NCBI GenBank assembly: GCA_021786815.1
Contig: JAJYMR010000044.1
Coordinates: forward strand, 1-9,347
Reading direction: 5' to 3'
Source: Deltaproteobacteria bacterium
GTDB lineage: Bacteria; Desulfobacterota; Binatia; Binatales; Binataceae
DNA: 9,347 nt
Position numbers and translations under genes: made by a program. The notes below the pieces were generated by a model. The model was not told where the DNA came from. It worked only from the letters and a program-made list of their open reading frames with translations, and searched no databases. Of the stretch, positions 1 through 5,383 are shown piece after piece (positions within the stretch are counted from its first letter, which is position 1; the number at the start of each line of letters is the position of its first letter).

Positions 1-115
1 CTTCCCTAAAGGGAAGGAGAACCGTGTGTCTGTAACGGGGGCCTCTGTATGAAAAGGGGGAACGGCTTTTGTGGTGACTCTTCGCGAAGCGACGAAAGCC
101 CAGCCTCTTGTCCTA

Positions 116-178
116 CCTCCCTTCCCTGAAGGGAGGGGTAGCCAATAACAAGTAGCTCGAAGAGTCGCGGCGACATTC
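116..178 (+). repeat. Dispersed palindromic repeat, copy A
   Basis: A hairpin (arms 116-124 and 128-136) runs into the core GGGAGGGGTAGCCAATA at 131-147. This core recurs with one mismatch at 2194-2210 and 2516-2532, in the same orientation. Copies A and C also share the next two bases (AC). Copy A and the copy at 2194 share a looser tail around GAAG(A/G)GTCGCGGC and ATTC about 15-40 bases downstream. A hairpin plus conserved core in intergenic DNA resembles REP/MITE-like non-autonomous elements. The family is not one I can name. Confidence 0.6.
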
Positions 179-220
179 GCTCCGTGCGTGCTTTCCCAAG
201 ACGCGCAGCCGACCCCGGTT

Positions 221-308
221 GTCATGCTGAGCGCAGCGAAGCATCTCGTTCCACCGAAGCTCGATTGGCCTGAGATTCTTCGCTTCGGCAGCCTTCGCTC
301 AGAATGAC
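221..308. repeat. Imperfect inverted repeat, MITE/REP-like
   Basis: The left arm begins GTCATGCTGAGCGCAGCGAA at 221 and continues to CATCTC at 247. The right arm, 272-308, read on the opposite strand begins GTCATTCTGAGCGAAG and ends GAAGAATCTC. The arms match well apart from a few substitutions and about 10 extra bases in the right arm; about 24 bases separate them. Related arms of the form GTCATTCTGAGCGAAGCGAAGAATCTC-like are, from memory, common as intergenic repeats in several uncultivated phyla. Open frames through it are artefacts. Confidence 0.6.
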
Positions 309-455
309 GAAAAGGGAGAGCCGGGAAAAGTGTGCCAATTTGCCGAGTGCTCGGTCGGTTGATACCTTGTGACGCCGACGTATCCGGACGGCGTGAGCGC
401 CCGTCTCATCGTTCGAAGACGCAACTTCCCGAAGACTGCGAGCGCGAGGTGACAC

Positions 456-1874
456 ATGGCTCTCTCGGAGGATCTCTTTTTCGCTCCGGCGCACAAGTTG
501 GCCGCGATGCTCAAGGCGCGCGAGATTTCGTCAACCGAACTTGTCAGCGCATTCCTGGAGCGGATCAAATCCGGCAATCGGCGGCTCAACGCCGTCGTCA
601 CGCTCGCTGAAGAGCGCGCCACATCCGAGGCGCGCGAGGCCGACAGGCGGCTCGCACGCAAGGGTGAGGCGCGCGCGCTCGAAGGCCTGCCGGTTACCAT
701 CAAGGACTCGGTCATCACCGAGGGTATCCGCTCCACCTGGGGCATGAAGGCGTTCGAGAACTTTGTCCCAACCTCCGACGCGCCGGTCGTCGCCCGCCTG
801 CGCGCCGCCGGAGCGATCGTGATCGGCAAGACCAACACGCCCGAGATGACGATGGATTACGACTGCGATAATCCCGTCTTCGGGCGGACCAACAATCCAT
901 GGAATCTCGACCGGGTACCGGGCGGATCGTCGGGCGGCGAGGGCGCGGCGATAGCCGCCGGGATGTCGCCGCTGGGAATCGGCTCGGATTACCGGGGCTC
1001 GATCCGCGTTCCGGCGCATTTCTGCGGGATCGTCGGCCTCAAGCCGAGTTGGGGCACGATTCCCGGCACAGGGCATATGGCGCCCGCGCCTGCGGGGCCG
1101 CCGCCGCTCGCTCACATGGCGACGATTGGCCCGATGGCGCGCTACGTCGATGACCTGACGCTCGCCTACAACATCATCCGCGGACCGCATCCGAGCACTC
1201 CCTACACGGTGCCGACGCGTGAGGCCCATCCCGAGCAGGTGGACGTGCGCAGGATTCGATGCGCAATCTTCACCTCGGGATGCGACGTTCCCGTGGCGCC
1301 CGATATCCGCGACGCAATCGAGCGCGCCGGCCGTGCGCTCCAGAAAGCCGGGATGGTCGTCGAAGACGTCCATCCGCCGATCGACGACGGCGAGCGGCTG
1401 TGGTGGGAATATTCCGGCGCCGACGGAAACCAGATGACGTTCGAGGTGTTCGGCGAGGCGCTCAAGCAATCGCGCCAGCGGTTGCGCGACGTGCTCGTCC
1501 GCGGCGAATCCAAATCGGCAGCGGACTTCTTCAAGATTTCATTCACGCGCGACGTATGGCGTGTGCGGCTCGCCGAGTTCATGGAGCGCTATCCGATAAT
1601 TCTCGGGCCGACGTTCTGCACCACCGCCCTCGCGCACGATAACCCGGAAGTGGAGATAGACGGCGAGCGTTTTCCATACGTCTTCGCCGGATGGCCGGCG
1701 GCGTGGGGCAACTGCGCGGGGGTTCCGGGCCTGATAGTGCCGATCGGGCTCGATCGCGAGGGACTGCCGATCGGCTTGCAGGTGAACGGGCGCCCGTTCG
1801 ACGAGGAAACCGTGCTCGCAGTGGCCAAGATGGTCGAAGAGGTAGCGGGCGGATATCAGCGCCCACCAGGGTGA
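456..1874 (+). CDS. Amidase signature (AS) family amidohydrolase
   Basis: A 472-residue enzyme of the amidase-signature superfamily, expected to hydrolyse a carboxylic amide to acid plus ammonia or amine in the cytoplasm (no signal peptide seen). The Ser-cisSer-Lys triad is visible: Lys83 in VTIKDS, Ser158 in GGSSGG and nucleophile Ser182 in RGSIRVP. The spacings of 75 and 24 residues equal those of fatty acid amide hydrolase (K142/S217/S241). The C-terminal stretch with GLPIGLQV and NGRPFDE is typical. Oddity: the family has D-x-G-G-S-I-R around the nucleophile, but here it is D178-Y-R-G-S, so Arg180 replaces the first Gly near the oxyanion hole. ATG 456 follows GAGG (446-449) by six bases. 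No gatB or gatC adjoins, so a role as tRNA amidotransferase subunit A is unlikely. The natural substrate cannot be read from the sequence. Confidence 0.93.
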   Translation: MALSEDLFFAPAHKLAAMLKAREISSTELVSAFLERIKSGNRRLNAVVTLAEERATSEAREADRRLARKGEARALEGLPVTIKDSVITEGIRSTWGMKAFENFVPTSDAPVVARLRAAGAIVIGKTNTPEMTMDYDCDNPVFGRTNNPWNLDRVPGGSSGGEGAAIAAGMSPLGIGSDYRGSIRVPAHFCGIVGLKPSWGTIPGTGHMAPAPAGPPPLAHMATIGPMARYVDDLTLAYNIIRGPHPSTPYTVPTREAHPEQVDVRRIRCAIFTSGCDVPVAPDIRDAIERAGRALQKAGMVVEDVHPPIDDGERLWWEYSGADGNQMTFEVFGEALKQSRQRLRDVLVRGESKSAADFFKISFTRDVWRVRLAEFMERYPIILGPTFCTTALAHDNPEVEIDGERFPYVFAGWPAAWGNCAGVPGLIVPIGLDREGLPIGLQVNGRPFDEETVLAVAKMVEEVAGGYQRPPG

Positions 1875-1906
1875 GGACTCCCGTTCCGCGGATCATTCGG
1901 TCGCCC

Positions 1907-1925
1907 CGCGCAATCGCTCTGCGCG
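1907..1925 (+). other. Short hairpin between amidase and the 55-aa gene
   Basis: Perfect six-base arms CGCGCA (1907-1912) and TGCGCG (1920-1925) enclose a seven-base loop 33 bases after the amidase stop. No T-run follows, so it does not meet the usual criteria for an intrinsic terminator. It may be a processing or stability structure, or chance in GC-rich DNA. Confidence 0.3.
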
Positions 1926-1976
1926 ACTCTGACCACTCGCTTCCCACTATTACGGCGAGCGTGGAAAATACCCCCG

Positions 1977-2144
1977 ATGCCGTGGGATGAGACCTACTAC
2001 CCGCGCTCGATGCGGAATCTGCCGCCGGAAGTGCGGCTCAAGGCGATCGAGATCGCCAACGCGCTGCTCGAAGAGGGTTACGACGAGGGCAAGGCGATCC
2101 GAATCGCGATCGCCAAGGCGAAGGAGTGGGCGGCGAACCAATGA
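1977..2144 (+). CDS. Small conserved-looking protein, 55 aa (YdaT N-terminal-like)
   Basis: A 55-residue acidic/amphipathic protein beginning MPWDETYYPRSM, then NLPPEVR, KAIEIANALLEEGYDEGKA and ending KAKEWAANQ. From memory this matches a small bacterial family with the pattern MPW-x(4,5)-YP-x-SM-x-NL, VR-x-KAIEIANALL, EGxAI and a terminal EW. In Bacillus YdaT-like proteins the segment is followed by a DUF2188 domain; here it stands alone. Two short helices are likely and no membrane segment is seen. Codon use is GC3-rich like the neighbours, which supports a real gene. The ribosome-binding site is weak (GTGGA about 11 bases upstream). It lies 102 bases after the amidase stop, so co-transcription is possible. 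Function is unknown. Confidence 0.72.
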   Translation: MPWDETYYPRSMRNLPPEVRLKAIEIANALLEEGYDEGKAIRIAIAKAKEWAANQ

Positions 2145-2193
2145 ATCCGTCCGGCTCGCACGCGTCGCACCGGGCGACCTAACCCCCAGCCCC

Positions 2194-2210
2194 GGGAAGG
2201 GTAGCCAATA
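2194..2210 (+). repeat. Dispersed repeat core, copy B
   Basis: GGGAAGGGTAGCCAATA, identical to 2516-2532 and one mismatch from 131-147. It is preceded by a C-rich run (2182-2193) including CCCGGG, and followed within 30 bases by a tail similar to copy A (GAAGGGTCGCGGC, then ATTCC). Confidence 0.65.
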
Positions 2211-2372
2211 CCAATACCGGCCTGTAGAAGGGTCGCGGCATTCCTTGGCCGCGCGCCCGCTAGTCAGAAGGCTTTTCCCTTCTCCATTTTTGACGTGGGA
2301 GAGGGCCGGGGTGACGGCATAGGTTCTCTGATTCCTTCCGTCGCGTTCTGTTGCGAAGGGGTGTCGCGTGAG

Positions 2373-2397
2373 CCCTCGCCCGCTGACCGGGAGAGGG
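2373..2397. repeat. Hairpin-forming inverted repeat
   Basis: Arms CCCTCGCCCG (2373-2382) and CGGGAGAGGG (2388-2397) pair over ten bases with one mismatch and a five-base loop. No T-run follows. It belongs to the same cluster of G/C-rich palindromes as 2485-2510. Confidence 0.5.
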
Positions 2398-2484
2398 CGG
2401 CGGCTCTTTCAGCGAACGCATCGCTTTGCACGGGTGCCGCGCGGCCCTGATGAGAACGGTCGCCAATGGGTAGTCGCAGCTCAC

Positions 2485-2510
2485 CCTCGCCCTGACTTCG
2501 CAGGGCGAGG
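2485..2510. repeat. Perfect hairpin just upstream of repeat copy C
   Basis: Arms CCTCGCCCTG (2485-2494) and CAGGGCGAGG (2501-2510) are perfectly complementary over ten bases around the loop ACTTCG. Repeat core C begins five bases later, mirroring copy A, where a hairpin abuts the core. TTAAAG follows instead of a T-run, so this is a repeat component rather than a clear terminator. Confidence 0.6.
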
Positions 2511-2515
2511 TTAAA

Positions 2516-2532
2516 GGGAAGGGTAGCCAATA
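2516..2532 (+). repeat. Dispersed repeat core, copy C
   Basis: GGGAAGGGTAGCCAATA, identical to 2194-2210. With the next two bases (AC) it matches 131-149 over 19 bases with one mismatch. It lies 38 bases beyond the 3' end of the minus-strand DUF1329 gene. Confidence 0.65.
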
Positions 2533-2569
2533 ACGATAGTTCTCGAAGCTGGTTATCGCGCGTTCGCGG

Positions 2570-3910
2570 TCAGTGATATGAACTCTGCAACCGCTGCGGG
2601 ATGAAGAACTGGTTATCGACGACGCCCATGTCGATATACCAACATTCGCGATCCGGCGCGGTCGGTCCCGGCATAAAAACGACCGAACTTGTGTAGCTGG
2701 TTATATCGACGTCCGCGAGCGCGAGCTGGAACATCCGCTTGTACGGATAGATCGCGACCCGCGCGCCGGGCACCGGGCGGTCACGATAGGTGTTGTACGC
2801 GACGATGGTTTTCCAGAGCTTTCCCTGCCGATCGTACTGGTCGGACGCCGTGATGAACCATCCTTCGGAATCGATATAAAAGATACGCTTGGGGATCACG
2901 AAGTTGGTACCGGGCTTCGCGTCCGCTTCGATCACGTAGAGATGGCGCATCTCCCAGTTCTCCGGGCATACCGTAAGGCCGCCGTCGGAGGCGCACGCAA
3001 TCTCGGGCGAGTTCTTCGCGTTGACGCAGGCGAGCATGTTCTTCTCGCCGAGATACTTGTATTTGAAGTCCTCGATCTTGGCGGCGAAGCCGAAGTACGA
3101 GTCGGGATCGATGGTCGTCGCCAGCGCGGTGCCGCCCGCTCCGCTGGCTCCCCCGTATCCTCCTCCGCCGGCGCCGCCGAATCCCGGCAGCATCCCGATC
3201 GAGTCCGTCAGGACCGCGGCGGACTCACGCCTCAAGCGCCGCGTCATCGGATTGAAGACCCACGTGTCGTCTTCAAGCTTGGGATCGATATGGCGATAAC
3301 GGATTAGTCCGAAGCCGCGCAGGGTGGACGGTTCCAGGAAGGGGAAGAAACCGAAACGGTAGCGAATGCCGCTTTCGGCCGCGTCAGGATCGGTCGGAAC
3401 GGGTTTCACCTCGATTCGCCCGATGTTGTTGTAAAAGGCGAAGTGCTTGACCGTGAAGAAGCTGATCGGCTGGCCCTTCGAGCCCGCCGAATAACTGGCG
3501 ACTTGCGGATAGCGCAGATCCGCGTCGTCGGTGTAGAGCGGACGAAAGCTGAAATTCCACATTATCTTGGTCGCAATCGCGGGATCGTTCGGATCGAGCA
3601 GCGGAAAGGGCAATCCGGCGGTGTAGTTCTTGAGCGACCCGTCGGGAGCGAGCACGACCTGCGCATGATATTTCTCGGTCGCGGCCTTGTAGGGTGGCGG
3701 CCACGCGAGTTTCCCGGTGGACACGATGTCCAACTGCATCCCGTGCTGCACGAGCAGGTAATTGCCGGGGCTTAGCAGGCTCGCCACCTTTGCCGCGTTG
3801 GCCTGGGTGATGACATCGCCGGGTGTCACCTGGGCGCGAGCAAGGCCGGTCAGAAGCAGCACACCGGCGAGAGCGAAAAGCGTGGCCGGAGAAGTTCGCA
3901 TCGCAGGCAC
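2570..3910 (-). CDS. Exported DUF1329 family protein
   Basis: A 446-residue protein spanning most of the DUF1329 (PF07044) length. Members are periplasmic or outer-membrane-associated, of unknown biochemical role, and in some bacteria are linked to uptake or trafficking of hydrophobic compounds (often beside DUF1302; no such partner here). Visible features are a signal peptide with hydrophobic core about residues 9-22 and probable cleavage after ARA (26). Family-like aromatic blocks follow: YPQVASYS (134-141), RYRFGFFPFLEP (183-194), NPMTRRLRR (220-228), Y/F-rich IDPDSYFGF (267-275), LYVIEAD (324-330) and IDSEGW (346-351). Oddity: a glycine-rich loop at 242-260 between NPMTRR and the DPDSYFG block. 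Start: AAAGGAGG at 3923-3916 is five bases from GTG 3910 but 14 from ATG 3901 (443 aa), so GTG is preferred. The frame stays open to 4075, but that extension would bury the signal peptide. Confidence 0.88.
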   Translation of the reverse strand: MPAMRTSPATLFALAGVLLLTGLARAQVTPGDVITQANAAKVASLLSPGNYLLVQHGMQLDIVSTGKLAWPPPYKAATEKYHAQVVLAPDGSLKNYTAGLPFPLLDPNDPAIATKIMWNFSFRPLYTDDADLRYPQVASYSAGSKGQPISFFTVKHFAFYNNIGRIEVKPVPTDPDAAESGIRYRFGFFPFLEPSTLRGFGLIRYRHIDPKLEDDTWVFNPMTRRLRRESAAVLTDSIGMLPGFGGAGGGGYGGASGAGGTALATTIDPDSYFGFAAKIEDFKYKYLGEKNMLACVNAKNSPEIACASDGGLTVCPENWEMRHLYVIEADAKPGTNFVIPKRIFYIDSEGWFITASDQYDRQGKLWKTIVAYNTYRDRPVPGARVAIYPYKRMFQLALADVDITSYTSSVVFMPGPTAPDRECWYIDMGVVDNQFFIPQRLQSSYH

Positions 3911-3966
3911 GAGCACCTCCTTTGGGCAACCGGGCGCGTCCCGGGGTGAGAAAGGCCAAATACCTA

Positions 3967-3993
3967 ATCGTACTTTATCGTTCAGCCTGTCAA
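3967..3993 (-). promoter_or_regulatory. Candidate promoter for the DUF1329 gene
   Basis: On the minus strand, a perfect TTGACA (3993-3988) is followed after 15 bases by TACGAT (3972-3967, four of six to TATAAT). Transcription would start near 3960, giving a leader of about 50 bases before the strong ribosome-binding site at 3923-3916. The spacer is shorter than the optimal 17. The location supports the downstream GTG start and argues against the open-frame extension to 4075. Confidence 0.4.
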
Positions 3994-4110
3994 CTCCGGC
4001 CGAGGGACGGCGCGGAGGGGCTCGGGCGGGCTCGCTCGGCATGATTAAATCCCCTTTGGTTCGCTGGTTCGGCATCCGTAACAGGCTTATGCTTTGACGT
4101 GGGACCAGCG

Positions 4111-4395
4111 ATGAAGTCGGGGTTCGTAGCCATACTTTCGCTCTCGATGCTGCTTGCGGCGGTGTACCGGCGCGTGCCGCTATCGGTCGCGCGATGGCAT
4201 CGGCATATCAATCTCTGCCTGCCGCATCGGGGCACCGACCTTCGCACCGTCGATTGGAGGAAATTCGGGCCGCGCGGCTCGATAACCACCGAGACGGCAT
4301 GTGCCGCCGCCGGTGTGTTCTATCCGCAGCTTTTCGGCAGGATGGTCCACGTGCATCCGTGGGCGAAAAGTCCCGCGCAGGTGTGGGCGCACTGA
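4111..4395 (+). CDS. Small protein of unknown function, possibly exported (94 aa)
   Basis: I do not recognise this family with certainty. The first 21 residues, MKSGFVAILSLSMLLAAVYRR, have a basic tip and hydrophobic core like a signal peptide or a single membrane anchor. The remainder is rich in Trp, His and Pro: RWHRHINLCLP, DLRTVDWRKFGPRGSI, a TETACAAAG block, then FYPQLFGRMVHVHPW and a terminal AQVWAH. Two cysteines (in NLCLP and ETACAA) could form a disulfide if exported. The W/H-dense motifs look selected rather than random. ATG 4111 is chosen because the hydrophobic segment begins there; an in-frame GTG at 4099 is possible and neither has a strong ribosome-binding site. It is divergent from the DUF1329 gene and 43 bases ahead of the ABC ATPase. 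Confidence 0.6.
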   Translation: MKSGFVAILSLSMLLAAVYRRVPLSVARWHRHINLCLPHRGTDLRTVDWRKFGPRGSITTETACAAAGVFYPQLFGRMVHVHPWAKSPAQVWAH

Positions 4396-4438
4396 GGAAT
4401 CCCGACTGGCTGCGACTCTGAAAGACGCGGCGCACGCC

Positions 4439-5383
4439 GTGGAGACAGACACGCTCGGCGCGGCCGGGAACGTGGCCGTCGAACTGGTTTCCGTAAGCAA
4501 ATCATACGACGACGTCGCGGCGGTGAGGGATCTTTCCTTTTCGATCGGCCGCGGACAGATCTTCGGACTGCTCGGACCCAACGGCGCCGGCAAGACCAGC
4601 ACGCTTCGGATGATGGTCGGAATAACGATTCCGGATAGCGGCGAGGTGCGGCTTTTCGGCAGGCGGTTCGACCGCCAGAGCCTCGCGCGGATCGGCTATC
4701 TGCCCGAGGAGCGCGGGCTTTACCGCAGGATGAGCGCGCTCGGGAATCTCGTCTTTCTCGGTGAACTGAACGGGCTTGGCGCGCGCGAGGCGCGCCGGCG
4801 CGCGAACGCGTGGGCGGAGAGACTTGGACTCGGGGACTGGATGGAGCGCAAGCTCGAGGAGTTCTCCAAGGGCATGCAGCAGAAGGTGCAATTCATCGCG
4901 GCGCTTCTCCATGAGCCCGACCTGCTGATCATGGACGAGCCGTTCGCCGGGCTCGACCCGGTCAACGCGGCGCAACTCAAGGACGTGCTGCTTGAACTCA
5001 AAAACTCGGGCCGCGCGATCCTGTTCTCGACCCATCGGATGGAGCAGGTCGAGAAGCTCTCGGACGCAATCTGCCTGCTCGATCACGGAAGCGCGGTTCT
5101 CACGGGCAACCTGCGCGAGATCAAGGCGCGCTACGGCAAGCGCTTCGTTCAGATCGAATACGAGGGCGATGGACGGCTGCTTGCCGCGCATCCGCTGGTC
5201 GAATCGTCGGCGGACTACGGCAATTACGCCGAGGTGCGGCTCAAGCCGGGTGCCGACTCGCAGGAACTGCTGCGCGAGCTTGCTGCGCGATGCCGCATCA
5301 CGCGCTTCGAGGTGATGGAGCCGTCGCTCGAGCACATTTTCATCGAAGCCGTGACGAAAGGCGATGGCGGTGCACGGGCTTAG
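4439..5383 (+). CDS. ABC transporter ATP-binding protein, NatA/YhaQ-like exporter type
   Basis: The cytoplasmic ATPase half of an ABC-2-type exporter. With GTG 4439 as residue 1 (314 aa), the motifs are Walker A GPNGAGKT at 46-53 and a Q-loop region YLPEERG with Glu89 where most ABC proteins have Gln, a change I recall as usual in this subfamily. The signature FSKGMQ is at 142-147, Walker B LLIMDE at 162-167 and the switch His199 in STHRM. After about residue 225 comes a C-terminal extension like DUF4162 ending SLEHIFIEAV, typical of NatA/YhaQ. The substrate is unknown. Start is uncertain: GTG 4439 has a poor ribosome-binding site. GAGGAA overlapping the upstream stop (4394-4399) sits six bases before an in-frame CTG at 4406, and GTG 4472 is also possible. 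ATG 4301 would overlap the upstream gene by 95 bases and is unlikely. It overlaps the permease gene by 20 bases. Confidence 0.9.
   Translation: METDTLGAAGNVAVELVSVSKSYDDVAAVRDLSFSIGRGQIFGLLGPNGAGKTSTLRMMVGITIPDSGEVRLFGRRFDRQSLARIGYLPEERGLYRRMSALGNLVFLGELNGLGAREARRRANAWAERLGLGDWMERKLEEFSKGMQQKVQFIAALLHEPDLLIMDEPFAGLDPVNAAQLKDVLLELKNSGRAILFSTHRMEQVEKLSDAICLLDHGSAVLTGNLREIKARYGKRFVQIEYEGDGRLLAAHPLVESSADYGNYAEVRLKPGADSQELLRELAARCRITRFEVMEPSLEHIFIEAVTKGDGGARA

Larger units (their letters stand above)
1..455. other. Gene-free, palindrome-rich intergenic region
   Basis: No convincing gene lies here; the open frames are short and pass through repeats. Several hairpin-forming sequences are visible. 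At 1-16, CTTCCCT and AGGGAAG flank AA. At 64-100, nine-base arms (one G-T wobble) enclose a stretch containing the perfect palindrome CTTCGCGAAG at 80-89. At 116-136, the arms are CCTCCCTTC and GAAGGGAGG with a 3-base loop. At 221-308 there is a longer imperfect inverted repeat. The last 100 bases should contain the amidase promoter. A weak candidate is TTGCCG at 340-345, 17 bases, then TACCTT at 363-368, which I would not rely on. Confidence 0.7.
2145..2569. other. Gene-free stretch packed with palindromic repeats
   Basis: This is the convergent interval between the plus-strand 55-aa gene and the 3' end of the minus-strand DUF1329 gene. No credible coding frame is present. It holds two copies of the 17-base repeat core (2194-2210 and 2516-2532) and a degenerate hairpin around 2278-2305 (CCCTTCTCC against GGGAGAGGG). 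A ten-base-arm hairpin with one mismatch lies at 2373-2397 and a perfect ten-base-arm hairpin at 2485-2510. None is followed by a T-run on either strand, so I do not call a terminator, although such stems could slow convergent transcription. Confidence 0.7.

Noticed and set aside
222..494. Minus-strand frame of 90 codons upstream of the amidase
   Set aside because: Runs through the 221-308 inverted repeat; its SEGCRSEE-like peptide is a translated repeat.
531..1469. Minus-strand open frame of 312 codons
   Set aside because: Antisense to the amidase, with an Arg/His-rich composition and no recognisable motif.
2145..2569. Possible CRISPR array or intrinsic terminators in the repeat-rich convergent region
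   Set aside because: Repeat copies are only two here and about 320 bases apart, without regular spacers; the hairpins lack T-runs on either strand.
3911..4075. N-terminal extension of the DUF1329 gene
   Set aside because: It would bury a clear signal peptide and the TTGACA-containing candidate promoter lies inside it; the strong ribosome-binding site is at 3923-3916.
4301..4438. Longer ABC ATPase start at ATG 4301
   Set aside because: It overlaps the small upstream gene by 95 bases in another frame, and its translation is unlike ABC N-termini.
4180..4602. Minus-strand frame of 140 codons across the small gene and the ABC start
   Set aside because: It spans the ends of two plus-strand genes; its translation is antisense-like and it has no ribosome-binding site that I can see.
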